Shown here: positions 1-9,549 of the stretch, piece after piece
How positions within the stretch are numbered: position 1 is the first letter of the stretch
How the letters are laid out: each line of letters begins with the position of its first letter
Assembly (NCBI GenBank): GCA_008373165.1
Contig: RQOU01000075.1
Span: 1-32,407 of the forward strand
Length of the DNA: 32,407 nucleotides
Direction: 5' to 3'
From: SAR202 cluster bacterium
GTDB lineage: Bacteria > Chloroflexota > Dehalococcoidia > Lucifugimonadales > Lucifugimonadaceae
The notes under the pieces: generated by a model
What the model was told of the DNA's origin: nothing
Database searches by the model: none
The model's input: the letters and a program-made list of their open reading frames with translations, nothing else
Translations under genes and position numbers: made by a program

Positions 1-311
1 CGTCCGCCGCCACCGCCACCGCCGCCGCCGCGATATCCGCCTCCACCACCACCACCGCGAGGTGCTTGGTCGCGAGCTTCGTTTACAACGATAGGTCGAC
101 CATCGAGCTCAGTACCATTCATTTCTGAAATGGCCTGTTGCGTTGAACCTTCTTCAGTGAAGGTGACAAAACCGAAACCGCGTGACCTTCCGGTCTCACG
201 GTCGCTGATCACCTGCGCCTCTTCAATGTCACCGAATCGCTCGAAAGCTGCTCGGAGACCGGACGAATCTGTCGCCCAGGCCAGGCTACCAACAAATAAC
301 TTCTTACCCAT
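1..311 (-). CDS. RRM-type RNA-binding protein with Gly-rich C-terminus (3' end truncated by window edge)
   Basis: My own reverse translation from 311: MGKKLFVGSLAWATDSSGLRAAFERFGDIEEAQVISDRETGRSRGFGFVTFTEEGSTQQAISEMNGTELDGRPIVVNEARDQAPRGGGGGGGYRGGGGGGGGG. RNP2 (KLFVGSL) and RNP1 (RGFGFVTF) are present. Missing from the ORF track because no stop lies inside the window. Confidence 0.93.
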   Translation of the reverse strand, partial: MGKKLFVGSLAWATDSSGLRAAFERFGDIEEAQVISDRETGRSRGFGFVTFTEEGSTQQAISEMNGTELDGRPIVVNEARDQAPRGGGGGGGYRGGGGGGGGG

Positions 312-788
312 AAATCAAGCCTCGTACGTGGGAATCCAATCAATTGCTCGTTTTCGAGCATATCTAGCACCGTTCCGTACGGTTATCGTCCCACGATCTT
401 TGTTTAAGCACTCAGCCCTTTTCTAATCGCAAGACAACATCTCGGTGATGAAGTCGCACACTTAGCAAGCCGACTGCGCACTCAATGATAAACATTATTT
501 GCCGTTTGTGGGGTTATATTCAAAGTTATTAGTTCAGACTCCTGACTGATTTAGCGCACAAAACCCCAAAAAATGTTTTATTTCGAAATCCGGTATCTGA
601 TACTCCCAGGTTTATTTACTTTTGCCGCTTGCGGTTAAAAAAAACAATCTTTAGTGTTCACTTGTTGCATTGGAAGTAGGTGAATAATGTTCATTATTTT
701 TAATAATTATTTAATTGATTTTGCATAGAGTGATGGCTCTGGGCGGTTGATGTTAGATACAAAATGTTCGAATTGCTGGAGGAGTGAC

Positions 789-1529
789 ATGGATCCGATT
801 CAAGATATTAAGCGTCCATCGAAAAAGTTGATCGACACGTTATATGAACACGTGAGTGCGGCAACCGCATCAGGCGATCTCAATAAAATGGGTATACGGA
901 ACGCGTTTATACAGGGTCCATTACCTTTCACTCCTGGCAAGAAAGTGGTTGGCCCCGCGCTAACCTTGCAATTTATGCCAAAGCGCGACGATATATATCC
1001 GGATGGCGAGTATGTCGAACCTGAAACTCAACTTCATCGCCATGCCCTGTACAACACTCAGCCAGGTGATCTCATAGTTGTGGACGCGATGGGACGTCTC
1101 GATAGTGGTGTATTTGGAAACATGATGCTCACATATTTTCATGGTGCGGGTGGTATAGGCGCGATAGTTGATGGCTGTATTCGCGATTACGCTGAAAGCA
1201 GAGATATTGGATTAGGCCTTTGGTTGAAGGGTGTAACCCCTAACTTCCACACTCAAACAGAGATGTTTCCGTACGCGGTCAATGTCCCAGTAAATTGTTC
1301 AGGTACCTATGTCGCCCCTGGCGATATCATCATCGCTGATGATGACGGCGCAGTAGTCGTTCCCATTCACTTGGCCGAAGAGTTGGCTGAACGTGGCCAA
1401 GAGCATGCCGAGTGGGAAGAATTCAGTAGAGAAAAACTCGAAGCTGGAGGTGATTTAAGGCGATACTATCCTTTAACAGAGGAAGCTCGACCTGAATATG
1501 AAGAATGGAAAAGCAATCAGGGTAGTTAA
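789..1529 (+). CDS. RraA family protein (demethylmenaquinone methyltransferase-like / HMG aldolase-like fold)
   Basis: RraA-like pattern GDLIVVDAMG...GAIVDGCIRD...V.PGDIIIADDDGAVVVP. ATG at 789 is preceded by GGAGG (778-782), so the ORF-track start at 747 is probably too early. Confidence 0.85.
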   Translation: MDPIQDIKRPSKKLIDTLYEHVSAATASGDLNKMGIRNAFIQGPLPFTPGKKVVGPALTLQFMPKRDDIYPDGEYVEPETQLHRHALYNTQPGDLIVVDAMGRLDSGVFGNMMLTYFHGAGGIGAIVDGCIRDYAESRDIGLGLWLKGVTPNFHTQTEMFPYAVNVPVNCSGTYVAPGDIIIADDDGAVVVPIHLAEELAERGQEHAEWEEFSREKLEAGGDLRRYYPLTEEARPEYEEWKSNQGS

Positions 1530-1759
1530 AAACCCTAATTGAGTGGGCCTCCAGACTGAAAATTTTGTGTGTATATAAATATGCTCCTGCGATACGTTTA
1601 TTGGTTGTCCTGATAAATATTGCTTGATTCAATGTTCGTCATGTCGCTATGGCTGTCAGGTAGGTGGTAGTTTCCCGTTGAACTGATATCTCAACGAGTT
1701 AACGCGCACGGTCAGCCAAGGCGGTTTTCCGGGCGCCGTACATTACGGAGAAAGCAACC

Positions 1760-3622
1760 GTGTCGAAGTTACGTATTTTTAGAAATCGGAATCTTTTAAT
1801 ACTGGTTCCAATTATTTCCTCTCTGTTATTGGTAGTGCTCGCGTGTGGAGGGGACGATGGGGATACTGCCTCTGACTCTTCCGCTGCAGCTCCAGCAGCT
1901 AAACCTACCGCCACTACTGCTGCAGCGAAACCTGCTAAGGCTGCTGAGTCTAAGGCTCCTGCAGCGACTGGCGGACCCTCTGGAACCCTGACGGCAGCAT
2001 TGAAAACCGTTGGAACCCCGATAGGTACCCCTGGGCTTTGTGTACCTGGTTGTGCAAACGAGAAGTATTTTTACAGTGCTTTTGACACTATTTTGCAATG
2101 GCATGTTGATGGCAAGGTGGTTCCTGCAGTGGCGGAATCATGGGAGCTTGCATCAGATCTTTCAAGTTTCACCTGGCACATTAGGCCAGGGATACCCTTC
2201 CACACAGGTGGTGCTGGCGGAGGCGGTAAAGATTGGGGTGAAGTGACTGCCGAAGACGTGGCATTTAGCTTTGATCAAGTGAACTCAAATACCAATCCAG
2301 AATCTGTCCATGACGTTGCTGGTGATATGTCATGTTGTTACGGACCGACAACTGTGATTGACACCTACACTGCAGAGACCGAGATCATAGCCTACGACAG
2401 TAGGGCACCTGGTTGGTTGATGACAAACCTCAGGGATAGTTTCGGAATCAGCAGTAAGAAAGTTTACGACGAGTTTGGCAGTGATGGCATGAGGGAAGTG
2501 TTTGTTGGGTCCGGACCTTACCAGATACTGGAATGGACCCAGGGTGACAGAGTCGTGCTTGAAGCAGTTGATCATTATCGAAAGACTCCTGATGTAAAAA
2601 CTGTCACACTTCTTGAGGTACCTGAAGAAGCATCACGTATAGCGATGTTCAAAGCTGGCGAGGCTCATATAACCCACACATCTCTTCCGAACGTTAGTGT
2701 TTTAGAAGATGCTGGTGGTGTAAAACGTCTTCTTGAAGTTAGCATTAGACATATCGGTATGAATCCCAACTTCCTAGAGAAGATTAACCCGAAGACGGGA
2801 GAAAAGCTGGATAATCCAGGATTTGATCCTTCATTCCCATGGGTTAGTGACCCGTTTGCAGATGGCTGTAACTGGGATGTTCTCTTGGAAGTAGTTCCCG
2901 ATGAGGCGGATGTCTGTGATGAGATGAATAACCCAAGGAAAGTCCGGAGAGCCATGTCGATGGCTATCGACAGGGACGCACTGGTAGAAGGACTTTTGAA
3001 TGGGCTTGGTAAGCCTGGTTGTAACTGGGCGATATCAGTTGATAATGCTGCTCATAAAGACGAGTGGTGTATGAAACATGATCCAGATGGGGCAAGAGCG
3101 CTTATGGAAGAAGCTGGTCAAGGACCTTTCACCATAGGTATATGGGTAGGAAATGAGCCGCAAGAAATTCACCAGGCTGTGAGTAGCATGTGGGAACAGG
3201 AATTAGGAATAACAACTGAATACCACACTGGACCTTTCAGCGTATGGCAACCAACGTTCGTTGACCGTTCCTTCCAGCATCTGGTCTTTGACGGTGAGCA
3301 GGGTGGGATGCCAGCCCACTATGCAAAGGGACGAGAAGCTCAGGCATGGTTTGCCGGTGGAATAATGTGGAGTGGTGGAATACCGTTCTACCAGCGAATA
3401 TACGGCAATATGCTTGGTGAATCTGACGAAGGCAAGCGTACGGCTATGGCAATTGAGTTCGGGGATCACGAAGAGTTCTGGGACTGGGATCCAACCCTGT
3501 GGGAGGAACCGATATACACCGTATATACCGGTTCGTACATGGATTGGGAGCTAGAGAGCACCTCTATGCATACTCAGTCGTCTAACTTTATCTATCCGTT
3601 AGAAGACATTACGTTGAAGTAG
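1760..3622 (+). CDS. ABC transporter substrate-binding lipoprotein, peptide/nickel (SBP_bac_5) family
   Basis: GTG start, signal peptide with lipobox (LLLVVLAC|GG), low-complexity Ala/Lys/Thr linker, SBP_bac_5-like body (DTILQWHVDGKVVPAVAESWELASDLSSFTWHIRPGIPFH; VRRAMSMAIDRDALVEGLL); followed by two permease genes. Confidence 0.92.
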   Translation: MSKLRIFRNRNLLILVPIISSLLLVVLACGGDDGDTASDSSAAAPAAKPTATTAAAKPAKAAESKAPAATGGPSGTLTAALKTVGTPIGTPGLCVPGCANEKYFYSAFDTILQWHVDGKVVPAVAESWELASDLSSFTWHIRPGIPFHTGGAGGGGKDWGEVTAEDVAFSFDQVNSNTNPESVHDVAGDMSCCYGPTTVIDTYTAETEIIAYDSRAPGWLMTNLRDSFGISSKKVYDEFGSDGMREVFVGSGPYQILEWTQGDRVVLEAVDHYRKTPDVKTVTLLEVPEEASRIAMFKAGEAHITHTSLPNVSVLEDAGGVKRLLEVSIRHIGMNPNFLEKINPKTGEKLDNPGFDPSFPWVSDPFADGCNWDVLLEVVPDEADVCDEMNNPRKVRRAMSMAIDRDALVEGLLNGLGKPGCNWAISVDNAAHKDEWCMKHDPDGARALMEEAGQGPFTIGIWVGNEPQEIHQAVSSMWEQELGITTEYHTGPFSVWQPTFVDRSFQHLVFDGEQGGMPAHYAKGREAQAWFAGGIMWSGGIPFYQRIYGNMLGESDEGKRTAMAIEFGDHEEFWDWDPTLWEEPIYTVYTGSYMDWELESTSMHTQSSNFIYPLEDITLK

Positions 3623-3646
3623 TTAGATAGCTTCAGTTAGAAATTA

Positions 3647-3684
3647 GGGGGCATGCTTGAGCATTTTTCAGGCGTGCCCCCTTT
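3647..3684 (+). terminator. Hairpin between substrate-binding protein and permease genes (possible partial terminator/attenuator)
   Basis: Inverted repeat GGGGGCATGC (3647-3656) / GCGTGCCCCC (3672-3681), 10 bp with one G-T wobble, 15-nt loop, followed by TTT and a T-rich stretch. Confidence 0.6.
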
Positions 3685-3722
3685 AGCTTGTTACTCGTAC
3701 GATTTAGTAGACTCACGCTTAT

Positions 3723-4664
3723 ATGGCAAAAGTAATTCTTAGAAGAATAGTTCTTGGGTTCATTGCACTGTTTGTCGCGATGTTGATACTTTTTTCGTTA
3801 TCTCGAGCGACAGGAGATCCTCGTTATATTTTTATTGGTCCAGAGGGGATTGGGATCGACCCCGAAGTCTGGGATCTTATGGGTGAAAAACTCCATCTCG
3901 ACAAACCTGTTCCAGTACAGTTCGCTTACTGGGTTAGCGATATGGTGCGTGGAGATTTTGGTGAAAGCATAGCCCTTCAGAGACCTGTTTTACAGGTAAT
4001 AAAAGATCGACTACCCAACACACTAAAACTTGCCGTGGCATCCTGGATTTTGGGTACGATTATTGGCGTTCCGCTTGGCGTCTTTTCGGCAACTAATCGC
4101 GGTAAGTTCCTGGATTATTTGTTCAGAGGATTTGCGTTACTGGGGCAATCACTGCCAATTTTTTGGGTGGGAATTGTCCTGATCTTTTTTTTCGCCGCAC
4201 AACTTCAATGGTTACCTGCGGGAACCAAAGGAGAGGGTGGGTTTATTTCGTTCAAGCATCTATTACTTCCAGCCATTACTTTGGCCTGGTACCCAGCGGC
4301 ATCTTATCTGCGAATAACTCGTACAGCGATGTTGGAAGTATTGGATACGGAGTACGTAAAACTTGCAAGAGCAAAGGGTGTTGGGATGTATACAGTGTGG
4401 TGGAAGCATGCTTTTAGAAATGCGATTATTCCCCCATTAACTCTGTCCGTGTTTGTTCTTTTTGGCTTGGTGAACGGAACGGTTATAGTCGAGACAGTAT
4501 TTGCCTGGCCGGGTATAGGGCGATTGGCAATTGAGGCGCTGTGGGCCACCGATTTCCCGTTGCTTGCGGGCATAACGATCATATTTGGGGCCCTTTATTT
4601 ACTGATGATATTGATGTTGGATCTTGTTTATGCATTCTTGGATCCGAGAATCAAATACAGCTAG
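3723..4664 (+). CDS. ABC transporter permease, DppB/OppB-like
   Basis: DppB-type N-terminus (RRIVLGFIALFVAMLILFSLSRATGDP) and BPD_transp_1 EAA-like loop (EYVKLARAKGVGMYTVWWKHAFRNAIIP). Confidence 0.93.
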   Translation: MAKVILRRIVLGFIALFVAMLILFSLSRATGDPRYIFIGPEGIGIDPEVWDLMGEKLHLDKPVPVQFAYWVSDMVRGDFGESIALQRPVLQVIKDRLPNTLKLAVASWILGTIIGVPLGVFSATNRGKFLDYLFRGFALLGQSLPIFWVGIVLIFFFAAQLQWLPAGTKGEGGFISFKHLLLPAITLAWYPAASYLRITRTAMLEVLDTEYVKLARAKGVGMYTVWWKHAFRNAIIPPLTLSVFVLFGLVNGTVIVETVFAWPGIGRLAIEALWATDFPLLAGITIIFGALYLLMILMLDLVYAFLDPRIKYS

Positions 4665-4676
4665 TGATTCGAGTAT

Positions 4677-5585
4677 ATGAACACTTTCATAAGTAAAAAA
4701 AATATCGGGAACAAAACCGATCGGTCAATGTGGAACTTCCCCTTGCGTATGTTCTTCATTATGCGGCGTTACCCGATTATTCCTATGATGGTCATCGGGT
4801 TATTGATTATCACTGCGATATTTGGAACATGGATGGAACCGCATGACCCTATAAGAGCTGATGTACTTAGCCGTCATATCCCTCCTTTCTGGATGGAGGG
4901 CGGGGATACGAAATTTATATTGGGCACTGATGCCTTGGGTCGAGATGTGCTAAGCAGGATTATTGGTGGTGCCAGCGTAACTTTACTGGTGGTAACGGCT
5001 TCGGTGACAACCGGAGTCGTCGTCGGCACGGGATTAGGGCTGGTTACGGGGTATTTTGGGGGTCTTGTTGATGACGTCGTGATGAGAATAGTTGACGCTT
5101 GGGGCATTCTTCCTCAGCTTTTGATCATAATAATAATCGTATTAACGTTTGGCCAGGGACTTTTTGTGCTGATAGGTGTTCTCGCAATGCTTTCGTGGAC
5201 TGGCGCAGTACGCTTGGTCAGGGCAGAGACACTTTCTTTACGCAGCAGGGATTACGTACTGTTAGCCCAAATTGCCGGAGCGTCAAACACCCGGATCATT
5301 TTCAGGCACATTCTCCCTGGTGTTATCAATATGGTGATTGTTACTGCGACCCTCGGTACAGGTACGATAATTCTCACGGAAGCTAGTTTAAGTTTTCTCG
5401 GCGCTGGAATTCCTCCGCCTGATCCTACATGGGGGAAAATGGTCGGCGATGAGCGTATGTACGTAGGCGCGGCATGGTGGACATCGTTTTTCCCGGGGAT
5501 TGCTATAGCGATGGTAGTTATGTCCGGGAACTTTTTAGGGGACTGGATGCGAGATCGATTTGATCCCACTCTGAGGCAGTTGTAA
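4677..5585 (+). CDS. ABC transporter permease, DppC/OppC-like
   Basis: FILGTDALGRDVLSRIIGGASVTL, typical of DppC, and EAA-like loop RDYVLLAQIAGASNTRIIFRHILPG; 12 nt downstream of the DppB-like gene. Confidence 0.93.
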   Translation: MNTFISKKNIGNKTDRSMWNFPLRMFFIMRRYPIIPMMVIGLLIITAIFGTWMEPHDPIRADVLSRHIPPFWMEGGDTKFILGTDALGRDVLSRIIGGASVTLLVVTASVTTGVVVGTGLGLVTGYFGGLVDDVVMRIVDAWGILPQLLIIIIIVLTFGQGLFVLIGVLAMLSWTGAVRLVRAETLSLRSRDYVLLAQIAGASNTRIIFRHILPGVINMVIVTATLGTGTIILTEASLSFLGAGIPPPDPTWGKMVGDERMYVGAAWWTSFFPGIAIAMVVMSGNFLGDWMRDRFDPTLRQL

Positions 5586-5766
5586 CGATTCACCGAAATG
5601 ATCAGCCGTGTATGTAATCGCTGATTCTAGATTGGAAGTTTAAAGCGTGTAAGTACCTACAATATCCTGTCGGATTTTTTGTAGTTTATGATCAGATTGA
5701 CTATGAATAAGGCGTATCATCTTGAGCCTGATATAACAGATAAATCTTTATTAAGGCAGGCAAAAG

Positions 5767-6090
5767 ATGTATGTGATCCGCAGGGTGTATGAGGTTAAAC
5801 CTGGAATGGCTCGAAGGTACGCAACAATAGCGATGAAAATGTCAGAGGAGTATGAGGCATCGGGTCAACGGTCAACTGCCAGAATCTATTTTAATGGAGG
5901 AACCATCCCTGGTGAGCGTGACCGCGTTTACATGGAATGGACTGCCGACACACTTGAGTCGCCTTATCGTGAAGGAAATGTTATTCCTCAATCAGTTCGG
6001 GATGTTGGGGCGGAGGGACGAGGCATGGTTATCGACAATTGGATCGAGTTTTACGAACTTATGACCCCTGCAAAATTTGATAACGGTTAG
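5767..6090 (+). CDS. Small NIPSNAP / dimeric alpha-beta barrel-like protein
   Basis: 107 aa; N-terminus MYVIRRVYEVKPGMARRYATIAMKMSEEYEASGQ resembles NIPSNAP/EthD-type ferredoxin-like barrels; purine-rich region upstream of ATG. Confidence 0.5.
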   Translation: MYVIRRVYEVKPGMARRYATIAMKMSEEYEASGQRSTARIYFNGGTIPGERDRVYMEWTADTLESPYREGNVIPQSVRDVGAEGRGMVIDNWIEFYELMTPAKFDNG

Positions 6091-6248
6091 TTATCAGTTT
6101 GTCTTATTTGGCGAGCCTATGATTGACCGGCAACCTGTCTGCGCTTTATAAACTGTGCTGGCTTCACAGAGCATGATGATGTTTTCGGAACATGGCCAAG
6201 AATCTATGCAATGATTACGTTAGGTCTCGTAGTGGATGGAGATTTAGA

Positions 6249-6324
6249 TGGTACCCCTGGCGTGAATCGAACACGCGACACACGGTTTAGGAAACCGTTG
6301 CTCTATCCACTGAGCTACAGGGGC
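6249..6324 (-). tRNA. tRNA-Arg(CCT)
   Basis: Reverse complement GCCCCTGTAGCTCAGTGGATAGAGCAACGGTTTCCTAAACCGTGTGTCGCGTGTTCGATTCACGCCAGGGGTACCA. Cloverleaf fits, anticodon loop TTCCTAA (CCT), T-loop TTCGATTC, encoded CCA. Confidence 0.96.
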
Positions 6325-6500
6325 ACATTGACTATTCTAAGTTTAGAACTCGTTGATTGGCAGCTTTAACCAACATAGGTACATGACATTTAAGTGTTTA
6401 ACGGTTTTGATATTCAAACGCTGACAACAGATACACTAACCTGTAAGTTTTAGACAATATTAGTTTTCCGACCTTTATTACCTCGTTTTCGTAGCAGCAA

Positions 6501-7631
6501 ATGACTTCTGACAATTCAAATATATTTGATGATCTTGGACTTAATCCCGTTATCAATGGCAGGAGCTGGGTAACGATACTGGGTGGAAGTCGAATGGTGC
6601 CAGAAGTTAGCCAGGCTATGTACGAGGCGGCTGATAGATTCATTGACTTCAATGAACTGAATAAGCTTGCAGGTGAACGAATAGCCCAATATACCGGAGC
6701 AGAGTCAGGTCTTGTAGTCTCTGGTGCTTCTGGAGGTCTTTTGATGCAGGCAGCGGCTTGTATGGCAGGTTCAGATCCCGATTTGATTATGCAACTGCCC
6801 GATACAACAGGAATGAAAGACGAGATTCTAATTCATAACAAGCATCGCTTTGGTTATGAAGTTTGTTATCGTACTGCAGGCGCCAACCTTAAGGAATGGG
6901 GGGCTGGTGACAAACCACTTACAGAGCAGCTTAGGTCTGCAATTGATGATCAAACGGCTGCCGTAGCCTACGTATTCGGACCATGGTTGTCTTGTGAGTT
7001 ATCCCTGCAGGAAGTTGTGGCGATTGCACACGAACGTGATGTTCCAGTACTTGTTGATGGTGCTGCCATGTTGCCGCCAGCAGAGAATCTAAGAAGATAC
7101 ATTGTCGAAGGCGCAGATATGGTGACTTTCTCCGGAGGCAAAGGGGTGCGCGGTCCACAATCCACGGGAATATTGGCTGGAAGGGCGGATCTGATTGAGG
7201 CTGCTCGTTTGAACATGTCGCCTTATGCTGGAGTGGGAAGGGCGAGCAAAGTTGCCAAAGAGGAAATAGCCGGACTTTTAGCAGCCCTCGAGCGATTCGT
7301 CAGTATGGATCATGAGGAAGAATGGGCTACTTGGCGTCAGTGGTCTGAGACGATAGTTGATGCCGGTAAAGATATTATTGGCTTGAAGTCAGTTATTGAA
7401 GATGGGGATCCTAATCGACAAGGGCCTACAGCTGTTTTTTATTTTGAGGAAAATTGGGACGGTCCGTCTTCATCTGTAATTCAACAGAGGCTTGCCGCGG
7501 GATCTATATCGATCCATGTTGGAACAGGTAGTTATGCAGATGAACTCTACGTCAGCCCCGTCGCACTTGAACCGGGTGAAGCTGTGATCGTCGCTGAGGC
7601 CCTTAGGGCAGAATTTTCGTCTAATAATTAA
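6501..7631 (+). CDS. SelA-like / aminotransferase-fold PLP-dependent enzyme
   Basis: Fold-type I PLP pattern: ESGLVVSGASGGLLMQAAA, VPVLVDGAAMLPP, PLP-lysine region VTFSGGKGVRGPQSTGILAGR, as in SelA-related ammonia-lyase-like proteins. Confidence 0.75.
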   Translation: MTSDNSNIFDDLGLNPVINGRSWVTILGGSRMVPEVSQAMYEAADRFIDFNELNKLAGERIAQYTGAESGLVVSGASGGLLMQAAACMAGSDPDLIMQLPDTTGMKDEILIHNKHRFGYEVCYRTAGANLKEWGAGDKPLTEQLRSAIDDQTAAVAYVFGPWLSCELSLQEVVAIAHERDVPVLVDGAAMLPPAENLRRYIVEGADMVTFSGGKGVRGPQSTGILAGRADLIEAARLNMSPYAGVGRASKVAKEEIAGLLAALERFVSMDHEEEWATWRQWSETIVDAGKDIIGLKSVIEDGDPNRQGPTAVFYFEENWDGPSSSVIQQRLAAGSISIHVGTGSYADELYVSPVALEPGEAVIVAEALRAEFSSNN

Positions 7632-7877
7632 CGGTCATGTGGATGATCACGATTAGGTGTCTGGTTCGTATGAATCTGTGGTTGTATTCAGTTCATTTGG
7701 TGTGCTTTCATTAGAAGGCACCTAATTTGTACATATTCAGGAACTAATGGATGTCATTTTTAGTCTTTACTCATTTATCGTCACAAGGAGTACATCTTGC
7801 ACTTGGTTATATTGAACTGTAGATTGCGTACCAACGGATAAGCGAACTTAATATTCAATAATTTTGGTACCCAATTA

Positions 7878-8954
7878 ATGAAACCTGGATTTTTTACGAT
7901 GCCTCTGCACCCACCGGGTGCTGATATGACGGAACTTTTAAAGTCTGATCTTCATCAGATCGTCAAACTCGATGAATTGGGGTATGAAGAGGCTTGGATC
8001 GGTGAACACTTCACTGCGGAATGGGAACCAATTCCCTCGCCTGAACTTTTCATTGCTCAAGCATTAGGGGTAACAAAAAATATACGCCTTGGTACCGGTG
8101 TTACCTGTATGCCTAATCATGATCCTTTTGTTTTAGCTCACAGAATCGCTCAGCTTGATCATATGGCGGAAGGGCGACTTAATTGGGGTATTGGAACCGG
8201 GAGTTTTCCAGGTGACACTCATGTTTTTGGCTATGACGAAGACGGTGGTGTGGATGCGGGTGCGTATACACGCGAAGCACTTCAAACGATACTGAAAATT
8301 TGGGAAAGTCCCGAACCTGGGTTGTACGAGTCGAAATGGTGGAAGTTTAGAATTCCCGAACCCGACGATGTGATAGGAATGCGTGCGCATGTGCAGCCGT
8401 ATCAAAAACCACACCCTCCCATTGGAGTGGCGGGTGTATCGGCCAATTCTCCTACTTTGAAAATGGCCGGTCAACTTGGTTGGATTCCGATGAGCATCAA
8501 TCTTGCTCCTCCTAGTCAGGTTAAGACTCACTGGGATTCGATAGCTGAAGGAGCAGCGGAGGCCGGAAATGAACCAGACCGGTTGCTCTGGCGCGTAGCG
8601 CGCGAAGTGTTTATAGCGGACACAACTTCTGAGGCACGCCGTTTGGTTACAGAAGGCACAATGGCCCGTGATTTTGAGGGATATTTCATTCCGATGCTTT
8701 CGAAAAATGACAGATTGGGAATCATGAAGAATGATCCGGATATGCCTGATTCCGATGTGACAATTGATTACCTGATCGATAATGTTTTTATTGTAGGAAA
8801 CGTTGTAGAGGTCACCCAGAAGCTAAACGATTTATATGGTGAGCTTGGTGGATTCGGAACACTCTTGGCAATGGGACATGAGTGGAACCCTTATGAAGCT
8901 TGGCAGGAATCGATGACCGCACTCATCAAAGATGTTTTGCCTAATGTTGCTTAG
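7878..8954 (+). CDS. LLM-class flavin-dependent oxidoreductase (luciferase-like monooxygenase)
   Basis: LDELGYEEAWIGEHFTAEWEPIPSPELFIAQALGVTKNIRLGTGVTCMPNHDPFVLAHRIAQLDHMAEGRLNWGIGTGSFPGD is typical of the bacterial luciferase-like family. Confidence 0.93.
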   Translation: MKPGFFTMPLHPPGADMTELLKSDLHQIVKLDELGYEEAWIGEHFTAEWEPIPSPELFIAQALGVTKNIRLGTGVTCMPNHDPFVLAHRIAQLDHMAEGRLNWGIGTGSFPGDTHVFGYDEDGGVDAGAYTREALQTILKIWESPEPGLYESKWWKFRIPEPDDVIGMRAHVQPYQKPHPPIGVAGVSANSPTLKMAGQLGWIPMSINLAPPSQVKTHWDSIAEGAAEAGNEPDRLLWRVAREVFIADTTSEARRLVTEGTMARDFEGYFIPMLSKNDRLGIMKNDPDMPDSDVTIDYLIDNVFIVGNVVEVTQKLNDLYGELGGFGTLLAMGHEWNPYEAWQESMTALIKDVLPNVA

Positions 8955-8972
8955 GTCTATAGGTCGCAACTT

Positions 8973-9455
8973 TTATTCTATGTTGGCTATTAGTTGATCG
9001 CACCGTGTCCGGTCGAATTCACATAACAGAACAGCGTTACCGGCTACTAAGTAATCGGCGTATCCGGTGAATGAACCGCCACTGAAGTCTAAAAGTTTGC
9101 CGCCCTTTGAACGTTTTACCGCACCTTCAATTGAGCTTGTAGCCGCAGGAATTCCTAGTTCGATCGCCGCCTCATGAGTTTCGTAGAATCTTATTTCGAT
9201 GTCTTTTTGATTGAAGAATCCGTACCAAATCTCAGTTGACTCCGGAACGGTGGCGGTGTCGTACTGTTTGGATTTCTTCCAGCCTGCCTGTACGAATGAG
9301 TCAGGCGTGAAGTTACGATCCGAAAGAAGGATTGAAGAAGTGCCCCCCTCTTTGGCTGAAGGGTCCTCGCTTGTCGAATTTTGGCCTCCGCAGGCAATCA
9401 ATATTCCCAATGTTAACGTGAATGTTGCCAGCAATATTCGCTTTGTTATTTGCAT
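8973..9455 (-). CDS. Hypothetical lipoprotein
   Basis: ORF with signal peptide and lipobox MQITKRILLATFTLTLGILIAC|GG; no recognised domain. Confidence 0.7.
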   Translation of the reverse strand: MQITKRILLATFTLTLGILIACGGQNSTSEDPSAKEGGTSSILLSDRNFTPDSFVQAGWKKSKQYDTATVPESTEIWYGFFNQKDIEIRFYETHEAAIELGIPAATSSIEGAVKRSKGGKLLDFSGGSFTGYADYLVAGNAVLLCEFDRTRCDQLIANIE

Positions 9456-9549
9456 AGATTACTCATTAGCAATAGCAATTGATCGAATTCTTAACAGAAC
9501 ATATAAGAATTGCTTACCGCATTATTGATATGAACTTTTACTTGTTGTA

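Noticed and set aside
1-60. GCC/ACC-rich tract as a microsatellite or CRISPR-like repeat
   Set aside because: It encodes the Gly-rich tail of the RRM protein (GGT/GGC/GGA codons on the minus strand).
130-426. 98-aa plus-strand ORF
   Set aside because: Antisense to the RRM protein gene, which has clear RNP motifs on the minus strand.
600-650. CCGC-TT-GCGG followed by an A-run as an intrinsic terminator
   Set aside because: Only a 4-bp stem with a 2-nt loop, and the homopolymer is A on the plus strand and lies 5' of the stem as T on the minus strand.
6501-7631. SelA-like PLP enzyme as the selenocysteine synthase serving the Sec rhodanese
   Set aside because: It is shorter than typical SelA and its lysine region (TFSGGKGVRGPQSTG) looks like the SelA-related ammonia-lyase-type group. 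No selB, selC or selD is nearby, so it should not be used as support.
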